Source: Mesorhizobium sp. ES1-1
GTDB lineage: Bacteria > Pseudomonadota > Alphaproteobacteria > Rhizobiales > Rhizobiaceae
Length of the DNA stretch: 64,000 nucleotides
Assembly (NCBI RefSeq): GCF_020164785.1
Contig: NZ_JAIUGX010000003.1
Span: 1 to 64,000 of the forward strand
Direction of reading: 5' to 3'
This document shows, one piece after another, positions 1-7,303 of the stretch; the stretch's first letter is position 1, and every line of letters starts with the position of its first letter. Under the pieces are notes generated by a model. That model saw only the letters and a list, made by a program, of their open reading frames with translations. It had not been told where the DNA came from and did no database searches. Made by a program: the position numbers and the translations under genes.

Positions 1-285
1 CTTTTTCATGGATAGTCCCCCGTGCCCCAATGGCCGGCGTGCTATGACGCAGCGTCACATGGATTGTCAATGCCGGCCTGGGCCGAAAGCGTGACTTCAA
101 GCCTGGCGCCGGTGGTAACTCCGGCACAAGCGAGCATCGCACAAGGTGGCGCACCGACGGGGCCCGGCGCTGGAAACCTTACAAGGCTGTAAGAGATATG
201 CCCGAGACCCGCCCTGACGAGCGGGTTTCGGAGCGAACTTATCCGCAGGGCTGCGAAGCCAGCTACACCGTATGATATGATTTGA
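1..285. other. Left-edge region without a supported gene
   Basis: I see no convincing gene here. A 110-codon open frame on the minus strand (42-374) runs across the composition boundary and into the next gene, and shows no recognisable domain. The first 250 bases are GC-rich like the main chromosome, while the sequence becomes clearly AT-richer from about 270, where the retron cassette begins. The boundary may mark one edge of transferred DNA, or the region may hold decayed sequence. Confidence 0.4.
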
Positions 286-966
286 TTGAATGCTGTTATA
301 AGTGCGAGCCGAGCGCTTGACTCGAAAATCTCTATCAGCCTAGCTGATTTCAGTAACACTGTGCTTGTGGCCATGGCTGTCTACGACAAAGTTCGACAAT
401 TAACAGTAGCACGCTTGCTTGATGAGGCTGAGCGAGCATCGGAGATTTTTGACATTTTTTTGGCGGGACCGTACATAAAACCGGATCTGCCTCCTGAGGA
501 TGAAGTAAATGTTAAGTCGATTGCTTCGATATTGCGGTACTATTTGTATCATAAGCTATCAGAGTGGGGGCATAATATATACCTCGGCGAGGACTATGCT
601 TTGCGCGAGGCCGGTGTTTCGCACTATGGCACAAGCAACAATGCGGTATTATATGAGCGGCATTACATATCAAAACATATTGATGCAGTAATTGTTCTTC
701 CATCAAGCCCTGGGTCTTTCTGCGAAATCGGGGATTGGGTCTCTGATCGGGATATCTGCTCTGACATGCTAATCGTGGTAGAAGGTATTCATGAGGGTGT
801 CGCTAACTATATCAATGACGGTATTGTGAAGTTTGCTCGAAGCAACCATGCGACGGTACACTACCATGCATATAGTGACCAGGATGGCGTCCTCAATCTG
901 TGCGCCGTATTCATAAACGAAGTTGCTCAGAGGTTACGTATCGAGAGACTCTATGGCAGAAAGTAA
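286..966 (+). CDS. Retron effector: nucleoside 2-deoxyribosyltransferase-like protein
   Basis: Predicted toxic effector of a retron defence system, of the NDT-like (N-glycosidase) kind. The frame shows the family's glycine/proline loop FLAGPYI (A60-G61-P62) and SPGSFCEIGDW, whose E147 (numbered from 286) fits the catalytic glutamate of nucleoside deoxyribosyltransferases and of the retron-Eco1 (Ec86) effector. The frame opens with TTG at 286. GTG 361 or 367 or ATG 373 (protein from MAVYDK) are alternatives, and no good Shine-Dalgarno separates them. The 3' end overlaps the start of the winged-helix gene, so the two are probably co-translated. Base composition is AT-richer than the neighbourhood, suggesting transfer. 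In Eco1 the NDT and winged-helix parts are one protein; here they are separate genes. Confidence 0.75.
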   Translation: MNAVISASRALDSKISISLADFSNTVLVAMAVYDKVRQLTVARLLDEAERASEIFDIFLAGPYIKPDLPPEDEVNVKSIASILRYYLYHKLSEWGHNIYLGEDYALREAGVSHYGTSNNAVLYERHYISKHIDAVIVLPSSPGSFCEIGDWVSDRDICSDMLIVVEGIHEGVANYINDGIVKFARSNHATVHYHAYSDQDGVLNLCAVFINEVAQRLRIERLYGRK

Positions 967-1285
967 TTTATCAAGCGCCGAGCTGTATGTAATTGCTCTT
1001 CGCATAATACAACCCGCTAGAGTTCAGGACATAATTTCAGCTTGCCGCGATATATGGGGTATAGAAGTCACCGAGGAACTAAAAAGTTCCGTAATGGCGG
1101 TCCATGAAAAAATGCGGGCAGACGGCTACCTAGTAAGCGTTCGCAAGGGAACGTTCGTACTAGACGCGCGCGGAACAGCAATTGCAGCCCGACTGGTGAC
1201 AGAAAGAGCACTGGACAACGCAAGATTGTTCTTGATGAAAAAGCAGCGAAGACAGTACCATCGGGCTGCGGGGCGGCATGGATAG
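953..1285 (+). CDS. Retron accessory winged-helix DNA-binding protein
   Basis: Small protein of 110 residues that looks like a stand-alone winged helix: a helical first half followed by a wing-like segment around DGYLVSVRKGTFVLDARG. I chose ATG 953 (MAESNLSS), preceded by GAGAG about 8 bases upstream and overlapping the NDT stop codon by 14 bases. The frame is open from ATG 923, but that would give a longer overlap. By comparison with type II retrons it should be the DNA-binding half of the effector module. Its 3' end contains a possible a1 sequence of the following non-coding RNA, and its stop codon directly abuts the first RNA hairpin. Confidence 0.65.
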   Translation: MAESNLSSAELYVIALRIIQPARVQDIISACRDIWGIEVTEELKSSVMAVHEKMRADGYLVSVRKGTFVLDARGTAIAARLVTERALDNARLFLMKKQRRQYHRAAGRHG

Positions 1286-1421
1286 GACGCTGCATCAGCG
1301 TCCTGGTTTTCAGGTCTTGCGTGTAAAAGGCGCGCTTTGTAAGAGCCGCTCGAGAATGGCTGCATAGCAGCCACGAGCGGAGTTCTCGAGCGCCTCTTAC
1401 AAAGCACGCACTAAGCAATCT
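1223..1421 (+). ncRNA. Candidate retron msr-msd non-coding RNA
   Basis: The 156 bases between the winged-helix gene and the reverse transcriptase are highly structured. A perfect 8-bp hairpin with loop CAT lies at 1285-1303 (msr-like). A long stem pairs 1334-1345 with 1394-1405 (12 bp), then after a 2x2 internal loop 1348-1356 with 1383-1391 (9 bp). It encloses a perfect 7-bp hairpin at 1357-1373, and TGCGT/ACGCA extends its base. This is the expected shape of an msd. A possible a1/a2 pair is 1223-1233 with 1413-1421 (AGATTG and CTT around a two-base bulge), which sets the boundaries given. The priming guanosine was not identified and the ends are estimates. Confidence 0.65.
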
Positions 1422-1441
1422 CTAGGATTGGTTTTTGTCTA

Positions 1442-2452
1442 ATGCCGCCCCGCTCCTACTACAATTCCCCAAGAGTCGACGATTATCTGGCGCTCGCTAG
1501 GGCCTTTTTCGCGGAGGATGCCGATGCAGCGGCGGCATTCGCCGAGGTGGAGCGACGGCCGTACATAGAGAGCGAGACCCATCTGGCATCGTATCTCGGA
1601 ATTTCCCCTTCTATAATACGCCAAATATTACGCCATCCTAAATTTCACTACCGAACCTTCAAACTTAAGAAAGCCGACGGAACTAACAGGATCATATGTA
1701 CGCCAAGAACTTATCTGAAAGTAATACAATGGTGGATCAGCGACAATATTTTATATACCGAACAACCGGACGTTTCTGTGCATGGATTTTGCAAGGGGCG
1801 TAGCTATATTACAAATGCCTCTGCGCATTCCGGTGCAAAGCATTTGTTGAATCTTGATATACGTAAGTTCTTCCCAAGCATAACTGAAGAGATGATCGTT
1901 GGGGTATTTCGTACATTAGGCTACAGCCCAGCTGGTGCTAGCCTTTTGGCCCGGCTTACGTCACTAAATGGTGAGGCACCTACTGGCGCTCCGACAAGCC
2001 CTGCAATCGGGAATCTTGTGCTGGCTGAATTCGACAAAGCGGTATCGGCAGCCGCGACTGCGAACAATATCTTATATACTCGCTATGCCGACGACCTCAC
2101 GTTTTCGTCTCAGAACCGTATCAATGAGGATTTCCTCGCAACCATATCGACGCTGGTCCAGAGCAGTGGCTTTGAACTGAACCTTAAGAAGACACGTTTC
2201 TTGGGGCGTGGTGCCCGGATGGACGTGACCGGGCTCGTTATCAATCAGGGGCTTAATCTTCCAATTGAATGGCGCAACTGGGCTCGAGGGTACTTGCAGC
2301 GTGTAGTGCGAAATCCCGCAGCTTTTATCGACCATCGTTCAACCATAGCTGGGATTCTCGGAGTACTAAAATCGATAGATCCGACGGAAGATAGGGGGCT
2401 GACACAGAAGGCTAAGTCCGCTCTCAGGGCAATCCAAGAGCAGGCATCCTAG
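1442..2452 (+). CDS. Retron reverse transcriptase
   Basis: 336-residue reverse transcriptase that would copy part of the preceding RNA into multicopy single-stranded DNA. The retron-type signatures are all present: the NAxxH motif (N125-A-S-A-H129), the polymerase active site YADD (Y215-A-D-D218), and the VTG motif (V262-T-G264) near the C-terminal thumb that recognises the msr. The length is typical of retron RTs. There is no maturase/HNH domain, which argues against a group II intron. Start ATG 1442 lies 20 bases after the putative a2 sequence, so RNA and RT are probably on one transcript. Together with the NDT-like and winged-helix genes this points to a type II-A-like retron; the subtype is inferred from gene content only. 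Confidence 0.93.
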   Translation: MPPRSYYNSPRVDDYLALARAFFAEDADAAAAFAEVERRPYIESETHLASYLGISPSIIRQILRHPKFHYRTFKLKKADGTNRIICTPRTYLKVIQWWISDNILYTEQPDVSVHGFCKGRSYITNASAHSGAKHLLNLDIRKFFPSITEEMIVGVFRTLGYSPAGASLLARLTSLNGEAPTGAPTSPAIGNLVLAEFDKAVSAAATANNILYTRYADDLTFSSQNRINEDFLATISTLVQSSGFELNLKKTRFLGRGARMDVTGLVINQGLNLPIEWRNWARGYLQRVVRNPAAFIDHRSTIAGILGVLKSIDPTEDRGLTQKAKSALRAIQEQAS

Positions 2453-2478
2453 CGATCGGCAAAAAGGTGACCCCCAAT

Positions 2479-2656
2479 CCCCATCTTCAAAGGCCCGGAT
2501 AAACGCCTCCTGGGAATATCGGCCTTGCCAAACTGTCACATCCGCTTCTTGCCTTCGATGTGCTTGTGCAGCAGTTTGCGCGACGTCTCGTCCGTAGCAT
2601 TTGGCGGTCGGTCCATGTGCAGCGCTAAGATGGTTTCGTAGAAGATGAGGTTTCCA
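2479..2656 (-). pseudogene. lepA: Decayed duplicate of the lepA 3' end
   Basis: About 178 bases align by eye with the 3' end of the intact lepA (3332-3510), in the same orientation, with scattered substitutions and small indels. The copy contains the same landmarks (AAACGCCTCCTG, CATCCGCTTCTTGCC, GTAGCATTTGGCGGT). A deletion near 2580-2600 breaks the frame and the lepA stop codon is not preserved. Such a remnant is expected when an element integrates at a gene's 3' end and supplies or duplicates that end. It separates the retron from the tRNA gene and lepA. Confidence 0.8.
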
Positions 2657-3012
2657 TCCTCGTTATGCACAAGGATGACACCCCAAGATGTTGGGGTCAC
2701 AAGGGCTACGCAAACGAATCCTTGACGGCACAGAACGAGTCGCCTTGTATTGTCTTAGGCTCCTGTTGAGAGTGCGCCCGGAAGCTCTGAGCCGGTCTTT
2801 TTTCCCGCATATGTGCGTTTTGCCCCGATTGGCGGCTCTTTTGCGGACGCGGAGAGGTGTCCTATGGCGATCAAGAGAAGGGGGAACATCGAGTTTAAAT
2901 TAACTGTCTGTTACCACTATAATTAGTGTTTGCAGGTAGATGCGGATTTGAAAACAATTGGAGAAACGAATCAGCCCGCCACGGAGGCGGGCTGACTGAG
3001 AGAAAGTTTTAG
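2657..3012. other. Gene-poor stretch between lepA remnant and tRNA, with a strong hairpin
   Basis: No supportable gene. A 71-codon frame (2688-2903) has no recognisable features. A 20-codon frame at 2864 (MAIKRRGNIEF...) has an N-terminus that vaguely recalls tyrosine recombinases but stops at once; I do not call it. A perfect 10-bp hairpin with loop ACGGA lies at 2971-2995 immediately upstream of the tRNA. It could be a terminator for upstream transcription or the end of a mobile element. The sequence around 2900-2970 is AT-rich compared with the chromosome. Confidence 0.4.
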
Positions 3013-3085
3013 GCACCCGTAGCTCAGTGGATAGAGCGAGTCTTTGCTAGGGACCGGGTCGCAGGTTCGAATCCTGCCGGGTGCA
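3013..3085 (+). tRNA. tRNA, Arg-like body with GCU anticodon
   Basis: 73-nt cloverleaf without an encoded CCA. The acceptor stem (GCACCCG/CGGGTGC), D stem (GCTC/GAGC) and T stem (GCAGG/CCTGC around TTCGAAT) are perfect. The anticodon stem is weak, with an A27/C43 mismatch and a U31/G39 wobble. The loop TTGCTAG places GCT at positions 34-36, which would read Ser AGC/AGU codons. However, the short 5-base variable loop rules out a normal tRNA-Ser, and the body with A20, C35, U36 and A73 resembles tRNA-Arg. It may be a mutated tRNA-Arg(UCU/CCU), an island-borne oddity or a decaying gene. Confidence 0.75.
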
Positions 3086-3281
3086 TTCCAACTTTCAAAC
3101 GAAGAATCTCATATGTAAATTAATAGCTCAACAAAAAAGAGTGCTATTTTGATGCTTTCTTTTTTCGTGGGTTGTGGTGGCGCCCCGTTTCGCAGCTGCG
3201 GCATCTATCACGTCACCGCACTGCCGCAACCCCCGGGGTGGGACCCGCTGCCTGCGGCAGCTCCCACCCGGACTTGCGCTC

Positions 3282-3323
3282 GCATCGACCCACCGGGTCG
3301 ATGCGTTCGGCCAGAGGCCGAAC
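3282..3323 (-). terminator. Paired hairpins downstream of lepA
   Basis: Two adjacent perfect stem-loops lie just past the lepA stop codon: 3282-3304 (10-bp stem, loop ACC) and 3305-3323 (8-bp stem, loop AGA). There is no clear T-run on either strand, so this is either a weak intrinsic terminator or a transcript-stabilising 3' structure. Confidence 0.5.
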
Positions 3324-3326
3324 CGC

Positions 3327-5132
3327 TTAGTCCCCCATCTTCAAGGCTTGGATAAACGCCTCCTGCGGAATATCGACCTTCCCAAATTGCCGCATCCGCT
3401 TCTTGCCTTCCTTCTGCTTGTCCAGCAGCTTGCGTTTGCGCGAGACGTCGCCGCCGTAGCATTTGGCGGTCACGTCCTTGCGTAGCGCCGAGATGGTCTC
3501 GCGGGCGATGACCTTGCCGCCGATTGCGGCCTGGATCGGGATCTTGAAGAGGTGGTGCGGGATCAGCTCCTTCAGCTTCTCGCACATCTGGCGGCCGCGC
3601 TTTTCGGCCGCCGTGCGGTGGACCAGCATGGAGAGCGCGTCGACCGGCTCCTCATTGACCAGGATCGACATTTTGACGAGGTCGCCCTCCTTGTAGTCGG
3701 TGAGGTGGTAGTCGAACGAGGCGTAGCCCTTGGAGATCGACTTCAGCCGGTCGTAGAAATCGAAGACGACTTCGTTGAGCGGCAGATCGTAGGTCAGCAT
3801 TGCGCGTTTGCCGACATAGGAAAGGTCGGCCTGGATGCCGCGCCGGTCCTGGCAGAGCTTCAAGATGCCGCCGAGATAGTCGTCAGGCGTCAATATGGTG
3901 GCGCGGATCCATGGCTCCTCGATGGCCGAAATCTTGACCACGTCAGGCATGTCGGCCGGGTTGTGCAGCTCCTTGACCGAGCCGTCATTGAGCAGCAGCC
4001 GGTAGACGACGGAGGGCGCGGTGGCGATCAGGTCGAGGTTGAACTCGCGCTCCAGCCGCTCCTGGATGATTTCGAGATGCAGCAGGCCGAGGAAGCCACA
4101 GCGATAGCCGAAGCCGAGCGCGGCCGAGGTTTCCATCTCGAAGGAGAAGCTGGCGTCGTTGAGGCGCAATTTGCCGACGGCGGCGCGCAGATCCTCGAAA
4201 TCGGCGGCGTCGACCGGGAACAGGCCGCAGAACACCACAGGCTGCGCCGGCTTGAAGCCGGGCAGCGCCTTGGCCGTCGGGCGCTTGTCCTCGGTGATGG
4301 TGTCGCCGACGCGGGTGTCGGCCACTTCCTTGATCGAGCCGGTGAAGAAGCCGAACTCGCCGGGGCCGAGCTCGTCGACATTGATGCGGGCGGGAGTGAA
4401 GACGCCGGTGCGCTCGACCAGATATTTGGCGCCGGTGCCCATCATGCGGATGGTCTGGCCCTTTTTCAGCACGCCGTCGATGACGCGCACCAGCACGATG
4501 ACGCCGAGATAGGCGTCGTACCAGCTGTCGACCAGCATCGCCTTGAGGGGTGCTGCGGCGTCGCCCTCGCGCGGCGGCGGCAATTGGTGGACGATGGCCT
4601 CCAGCACGTCGGGAATGCCCAAGCCCGTCTTGGCCGAGATCAGCACGGCGCTGGAGGCGTCGATGCCGATGACTTCTTCCACCTGGCTGCGGATGCGCTC
4701 GGGCTCGGCGGCCGGCAGGTCGACCTTGTTCAGCACCACGACGATCTCGTGGTTGTTGTCGATGGCCTGGTAGACATTGGCGAGCGTTTGCGCCTCGACG
4801 CCCTGCGAGGCGTCGACGACCAGCAGCGAGCCCTCGCAGGCAGCGAGCGAACGCGACACTTCATAGGCGAAGTCGACATGGCCGGGCGTGTCGATGAGGT
4901 TGAGGATATAATCCTCGCCATTGTTGGCATGGTACTTCAGCCGCACCGTCTGCGCCTTGATGGTGATGCCGCGCTCGCGCTCGATGTCCATCGAGTCCAG
5001 CACCTGCTCCTTCATGTCGCGCAGCTCGAGCCCGCCGGTCAGCTGGATCAGCCGGTCGGCAAGGGTGGATTTGCCATGGTCGATATGGGCGACGATGGAG
5101 AAATTCCGGATGTGGTCGAGAGGGGTGCTCAT
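3327..5132 (-). CDS. lepA: Elongation factor 4 (LepA), ribosome-associated GTPase
   Basis: 601-residue translation factor that acts on elongating ribosomes. The N-terminal GTPase motifs are intact: AHIDHGKST (P-loop), DTPGH (G3) and NKVD (G4). EF-G-like domains and the LepA-specific C-terminal domain follow, ending at ALKMGD. I chose ATG 5132 ([20 protein letters not shown]), which gives the usual family length; the frame is open 47 codons further upstream but that part is not conserved in character. A decayed duplicate of the 3' end lies at 2479-2656, so the present 3' end may have been supplied or preserved during an integration event. Confidence 0.97.
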   Translation of the reverse strand: MSTPLDHIRNFSIVAHIDHGKSTLADRLIQLTGGLELRDMKEQVLDSMDIERERGITIKAQTVRLKYHANNGEDYILNLIDTPGHVDFAYEVSRSLAACEGSLLVVDASQGVEAQTLANVYQAIDNNHEIVVVLNKVDLPAAEPERIRSQVEEVIGIDASSAVLISAKTGLGIPDVLEAIVHQLPPPREGDAAAPLKAMLVDSWYDAYLGVIVLVRVIDGVLKKGQTIRMMGTGAKYLVERTGVFTPARINVDELGPGEFGFFTGSIKEVADTRVGDTITEDKRPTAKALPGFKPAQPVVFCGLFPVDAADFEDLRAAVGKLRLNDASFSFEMETSAALGFGYRCGFLGLLHLEIIQERLEREFNLDLIATAPSVVYRLLLNDGSVKELHNPADMPDVVKISAIEEPWIRATILTPDDYLGGILKLCQDRRGIQADLSYVGKRAMLTYDLPLNEVVFDFYDRLKSISKGYASFDYHLTDYKEGDLVKMSILVNEEPVDALSMLVHRTAAEKRGRQMCEKLKELIPHHLFKIPIQAAIGGKVIARETISALRKDVTAKCYGGDVSRKRKLLDKQKEGKKRMRQFGKVDIPQEAFIQALKMGD

Positions 5133-5245
5133 GGCGCGCGCTTTAGCAGGGGCGGGGTTGAGGGGCAAGCGGGGCGCGGTGTTCGGGGGCGCGGGAAGGG
5201 GGAAGGATGCTGGACGTAGTGCAATCACCAGCTCATCTTGGATCC

Positions 5246-5617
5246 ATGCCGCATCAACCCGTCCCTCCCGCAAAACGCAGCTTCGCCCGCTCGCTACGTC
5301 GCGAGATGACCGAGGCTGAAGACAGACTATGGAGCGAGTTGCGTGACCGCAGGCTCGACGGGATAAAATTTCGGCGTCAGGTTCCGATCGGAAAATACAT
5401 CGCCGATTTCGTTTGCGCCGAAGCTCGGCTGATCGTCGAGATCGATGGCAGCCAGCACGCGGACTCCGATCACGATCGCATTCGCACCGCGCAGCTGGAA
5501 GCGGAAGGATTTCGCGTGCTGCGCTTCTGGAATGACGATGTGCTGAAAGAAATGAACGCCGTCTGCGACACGATCATAGCCTATGTGCGGGACAAGAGCC
5601 TGCTGCCGTGGCGCTAG
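5246..5617 (+). CDS. DUF559 domain protein, Vsr/PD-(D/E)XK nuclease-like
   Basis: 123-residue protein with the DUF559 pattern: [17 protein letters not shown], then [32 protein letters not shown] and LRFWNDDVL. The family has the restriction-endonuclease-like fold seen in very-short-patch repair nucleases; D of IADF and the ExD of VEID fit the PD-(D/E)XK core. The biological role of these short genomic copies is unknown. Start ATG 5246 (MPHQPV) is preferred over the first frame codon at 5207. It is divergent from lepA and followed by a repeat-rich intergenic element. Confidence 0.85.
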   Translation: MPHQPVPPAKRSFARSLRREMTEAEDRLWSELRDRRLDGIKFRRQVPIGKYIADFVCAEARLIVEIDGSQHADSDHDRIRTAQLEAEGFRVLRFWNDDVLKEMNAVCDTIIAYVRDKSLLPWR

Positions 5618-5621
5618 GCTT

Positions 5622-5791
5622 CCCCTTCTCCCCTTGCGGGAGAAGGTGGATCGGCGCGCAGCGCCGAGACGGATGAGGGGTGTTCCAGCGGAGTGGAGCA
5701 CTGGTGTTCCAGCCGAGTGAGACGTTGGTGTTCCCTGGAACACCCCTCATCCGTCGCCTGCGGCGACCCCTTCTCCCGCAGGGGGAGAAGG
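5622..5791. repeat. Intergenic inverted-repeat element with internal 24-bp tandem repeats
   Basis: The arms 5668-5687 and 5736-5755 are perfect 20-bp inverted repeats. They are flanked by two GC-rich hairpins (5622-5646 and 5767-5791, both starting CCCCTTCTCCC). Between the arms is a tandem repeat of 24 bp: unit 1 at 5680-5703, unit 2 at 5704-5727 and a partial third beginning at 5728, each starting GTGTTCC. Elements of this general look are common between rhizobial genes. No terminal transposase is present. Confidence 0.8.
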
Positions 5792-5897
5792 CAAGAGCAG
5801 CGCGGCGATCACGAACCGGTGAGCGATGTAACGAAGCTTCGGGTGGCGGCGAAATGGGTGATGACAGGCGCATCCGGCGCCTCAGGGAGCAAGCCCA

Positions 5898-6590
5898 ATG
5901 CCCAGAAAACTCATCGCCTTGGCCGGCCTCCTCGCAGCATCCTTGTTTTCCTCGCTCGGCAGCGCCTTCGCCCAGCCGCTCACCGTGGTCGAGCTGTTCA
6001 CCAGCCAGGGCTGCTCGTCCTGCCCGCCGGCCAATGCCAATCTGATCAAGGTCAAGGACCAGCCCGGCGTGCTGGCGCTATCGTTCAACGTCACCTATTG
6101 GGACTATCTCGGCTGGAAGGACACGTTCGGCAAGGCGGAATTCACGCAGCGCCAGGTCAGCTACGAGCCGGCGCTCGGCCATGACGGGCCGTTCACCCCG
6201 CAAGTGGTGGTCAATGGCCGTGCCGATGCTGTTGGTGCGGCGCCCGGCGAGATCCAGCGCCTGATCTCGAGCGCCGGTTCGGCCAAGGGCCCGTCGCTGT
6301 CGCTTGCCGGCGGCAAGGTCGCCATCGGCGCCGGTTCGGCGCCGGGCGGCAAGGCCGATGTCTGGCTGGTGCGCTACGCCAAGGGCGTCGTCCAGGTGCC
6401 GGTCGGGCGCGGCGAAAACAGCGGCCGCACGCTGCCGCATGCCAATGTCGTCCATTCGCTGAAGAAGCTCGGCAGCTGGACGGGCGGCGCCACGGCGCTC
6501 GACCTGCCGGCGGCCCAGGGCGACCTGCGCACCGCCGTGCTCGTGCAATCGCCGGGCGGCGGGCCGATCCTCGCCGCCGCAGCCGACTAG
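5898..6590 (+). CDS. Secreted DUF1223 thioredoxin-like protein
   Basis: 230-residue exported protein. It has an N-terminal signal peptide (hydrophobic to about residue 26, cleavage near AFAQ), then VVELFTSQGCSSCPPA with a CxxC pair (C39, C42) in the position of a thioredoxin-fold active site, and the family's NVTYWDYLGWKD segment. Members of DUF1223 are periplasmic and of unproved function; the fold suggests a redox or metal role. Downstream genes are also secreted and redox-linked (Met-rich protein, exported MsrA), which supports a periplasmic oxidative-stress setting but proves nothing. Confidence 0.85.
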   Translation: MPRKLIALAGLLAASLFSSLGSAFAQPLTVVELFTSQGCSSCPPANANLIKVKDQPGVLALSFNVTYWDYLGWKDTFGKAEFTQRQVSYEPALGHDGPFTPQVVVNGRADAVGAAPGEIQRLISSAGSAKGPSLSLAGGKVAIGAGSAPGGKADVWLVRYAKGVVQVPVGRGENSGRTLPHANVVHSLKKLGSWTGGATALDLPAAQGDLRTAVLVQSPGGGPILAAAAD

Positions 6591-6679
6591 ATTCGCGCCA
6601 AGATATTGCGCAACGCCGCATGGGCGGCATCGCAAACCCCGGCCGCCGAAAGCGCGCGCCTTCCCAACCCAAGGAGACC

Positions 6680-6982
6680 ATGATGACTATTCTTTCCCGC
6701 ATGACGCTGCCGGCCCTTGCTTTCGCCCTGTTCTCGACCGCGCTGACCGCCGTCGGCATCGCCCGCGCCGAGGATGCGATGAAGCCGGCCGACCCGATGG
6801 CCACCGATGCGATGAAGCCCTCGACTGATGCCATGAAGCCGGCCACCGACGCGATGAAGCCGGCGGATCCGATGGCGACCAATGCTATGAAGCCTTCGAC
6901 CGATGCCATGAAGCCTGCCGATCCGATGGCCACCGATGCCATGAAGCCGGCGACGGACGCGATGAAGCCCGCAGGGAATTAA
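6680..6982 (+). CDS. Secreted methionine-rich repeat protein (DAMKP repeats)
   Basis: 100-residue protein with a signal peptide of about 30 residues (ending GIARA), then a mature part built only of short repeats: eight xAMKP units and three DPMAT units, giving 11 Met in about 70 residues. It resembles the MxKDx-type pentapeptide repeat proteins of other proteobacteria. ATG 6680 follows an ideal AAGGAG (6671-6676). The mature chain is low-complexity and probably disordered. The next gene is an exported methionine sulfoxide reductase, so this could be a periplasmic sacrificial Met pool or a metal (copper) binder; both are inferences. Confidence 0.8.
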   Translation: MMTILSRMTLPALAFALFSTALTAVGIARAEDAMKPADPMATDAMKPSTDAMKPATDAMKPADPMATNAMKPSTDAMKPADPMATDAMKPATDAMKPAGN

Positions 6983-7013
6983 GGCCGGCATTGCTGACAA
7001 TGGCGGATTTTGG

Positions 7014-7197
7014 TGCTGCCCCTCACCTGCCTGCCGGCATCCTCTCCCCGTTAAGGACGGGGAGAGGGGCGCTGTCGTCGACGATTTCGCAGACTGTCAG
7101 CGTTTCAGAAGGAACGCCGGCGCTGCAGCCAGCCGCTCTCTCCCCGTCACTATACGGGGAGAGATGTCCGGCAGGACAGTGAGGGGCGGCGCTGCCG
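7014..7197. repeat. Intergenic inverted-repeat element
   Basis: The gap between the Met-rich gene and msrA (6983-7303) contains two facing copies of a GC-rich palindrome: CCTCTCCCCGTTAAGG... near 7051 and TCTCTCCCCGTCACTATA... near 7137. The outer parts are also complementary (CCCCTCACCTGCCTGCCGG against CCGGCAGGACAGTGAGGGG). I see no gene in this gap. It resembles the element at 33851-34005 in layout. Confidence 0.7.
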
Positions 7198-7303
7198 TTG
7201 TTCGAATGCAACCGAATGTGAGCCAGCCGACGCAACTCGCGCATCGCGCGACCGTACCTGATCCGATAGACTGAATGCCAATGGAAGCCAAAGGAGCGCA
7301 GCC

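Noticed and set aside
42-374. 110-codon minus-strand frame at the left edge
   Set aside because: Crosses the composition change and overlaps the retron effector; no domain.
1442-2452. Group II intron maturase
   Set aside because: No maturase or HNH domain and no intron RNA features; retron motifs fit better.
2864-2926. 20-codon frame beginning MAIKRRGN
   Set aside because: Faint resemblance to integrase N-termini but far too short to support.
3552-5219. 555-codon plus-strand frame over lepA
   Set aside because: Antisense shadow of lepA in high-GC DNA; low-complexity D/E/V/H/Q/R/L-rich sequence without domains.
5680-5734. CRISPR-like repeat
   Set aside because: Direct tandem units without spacers.
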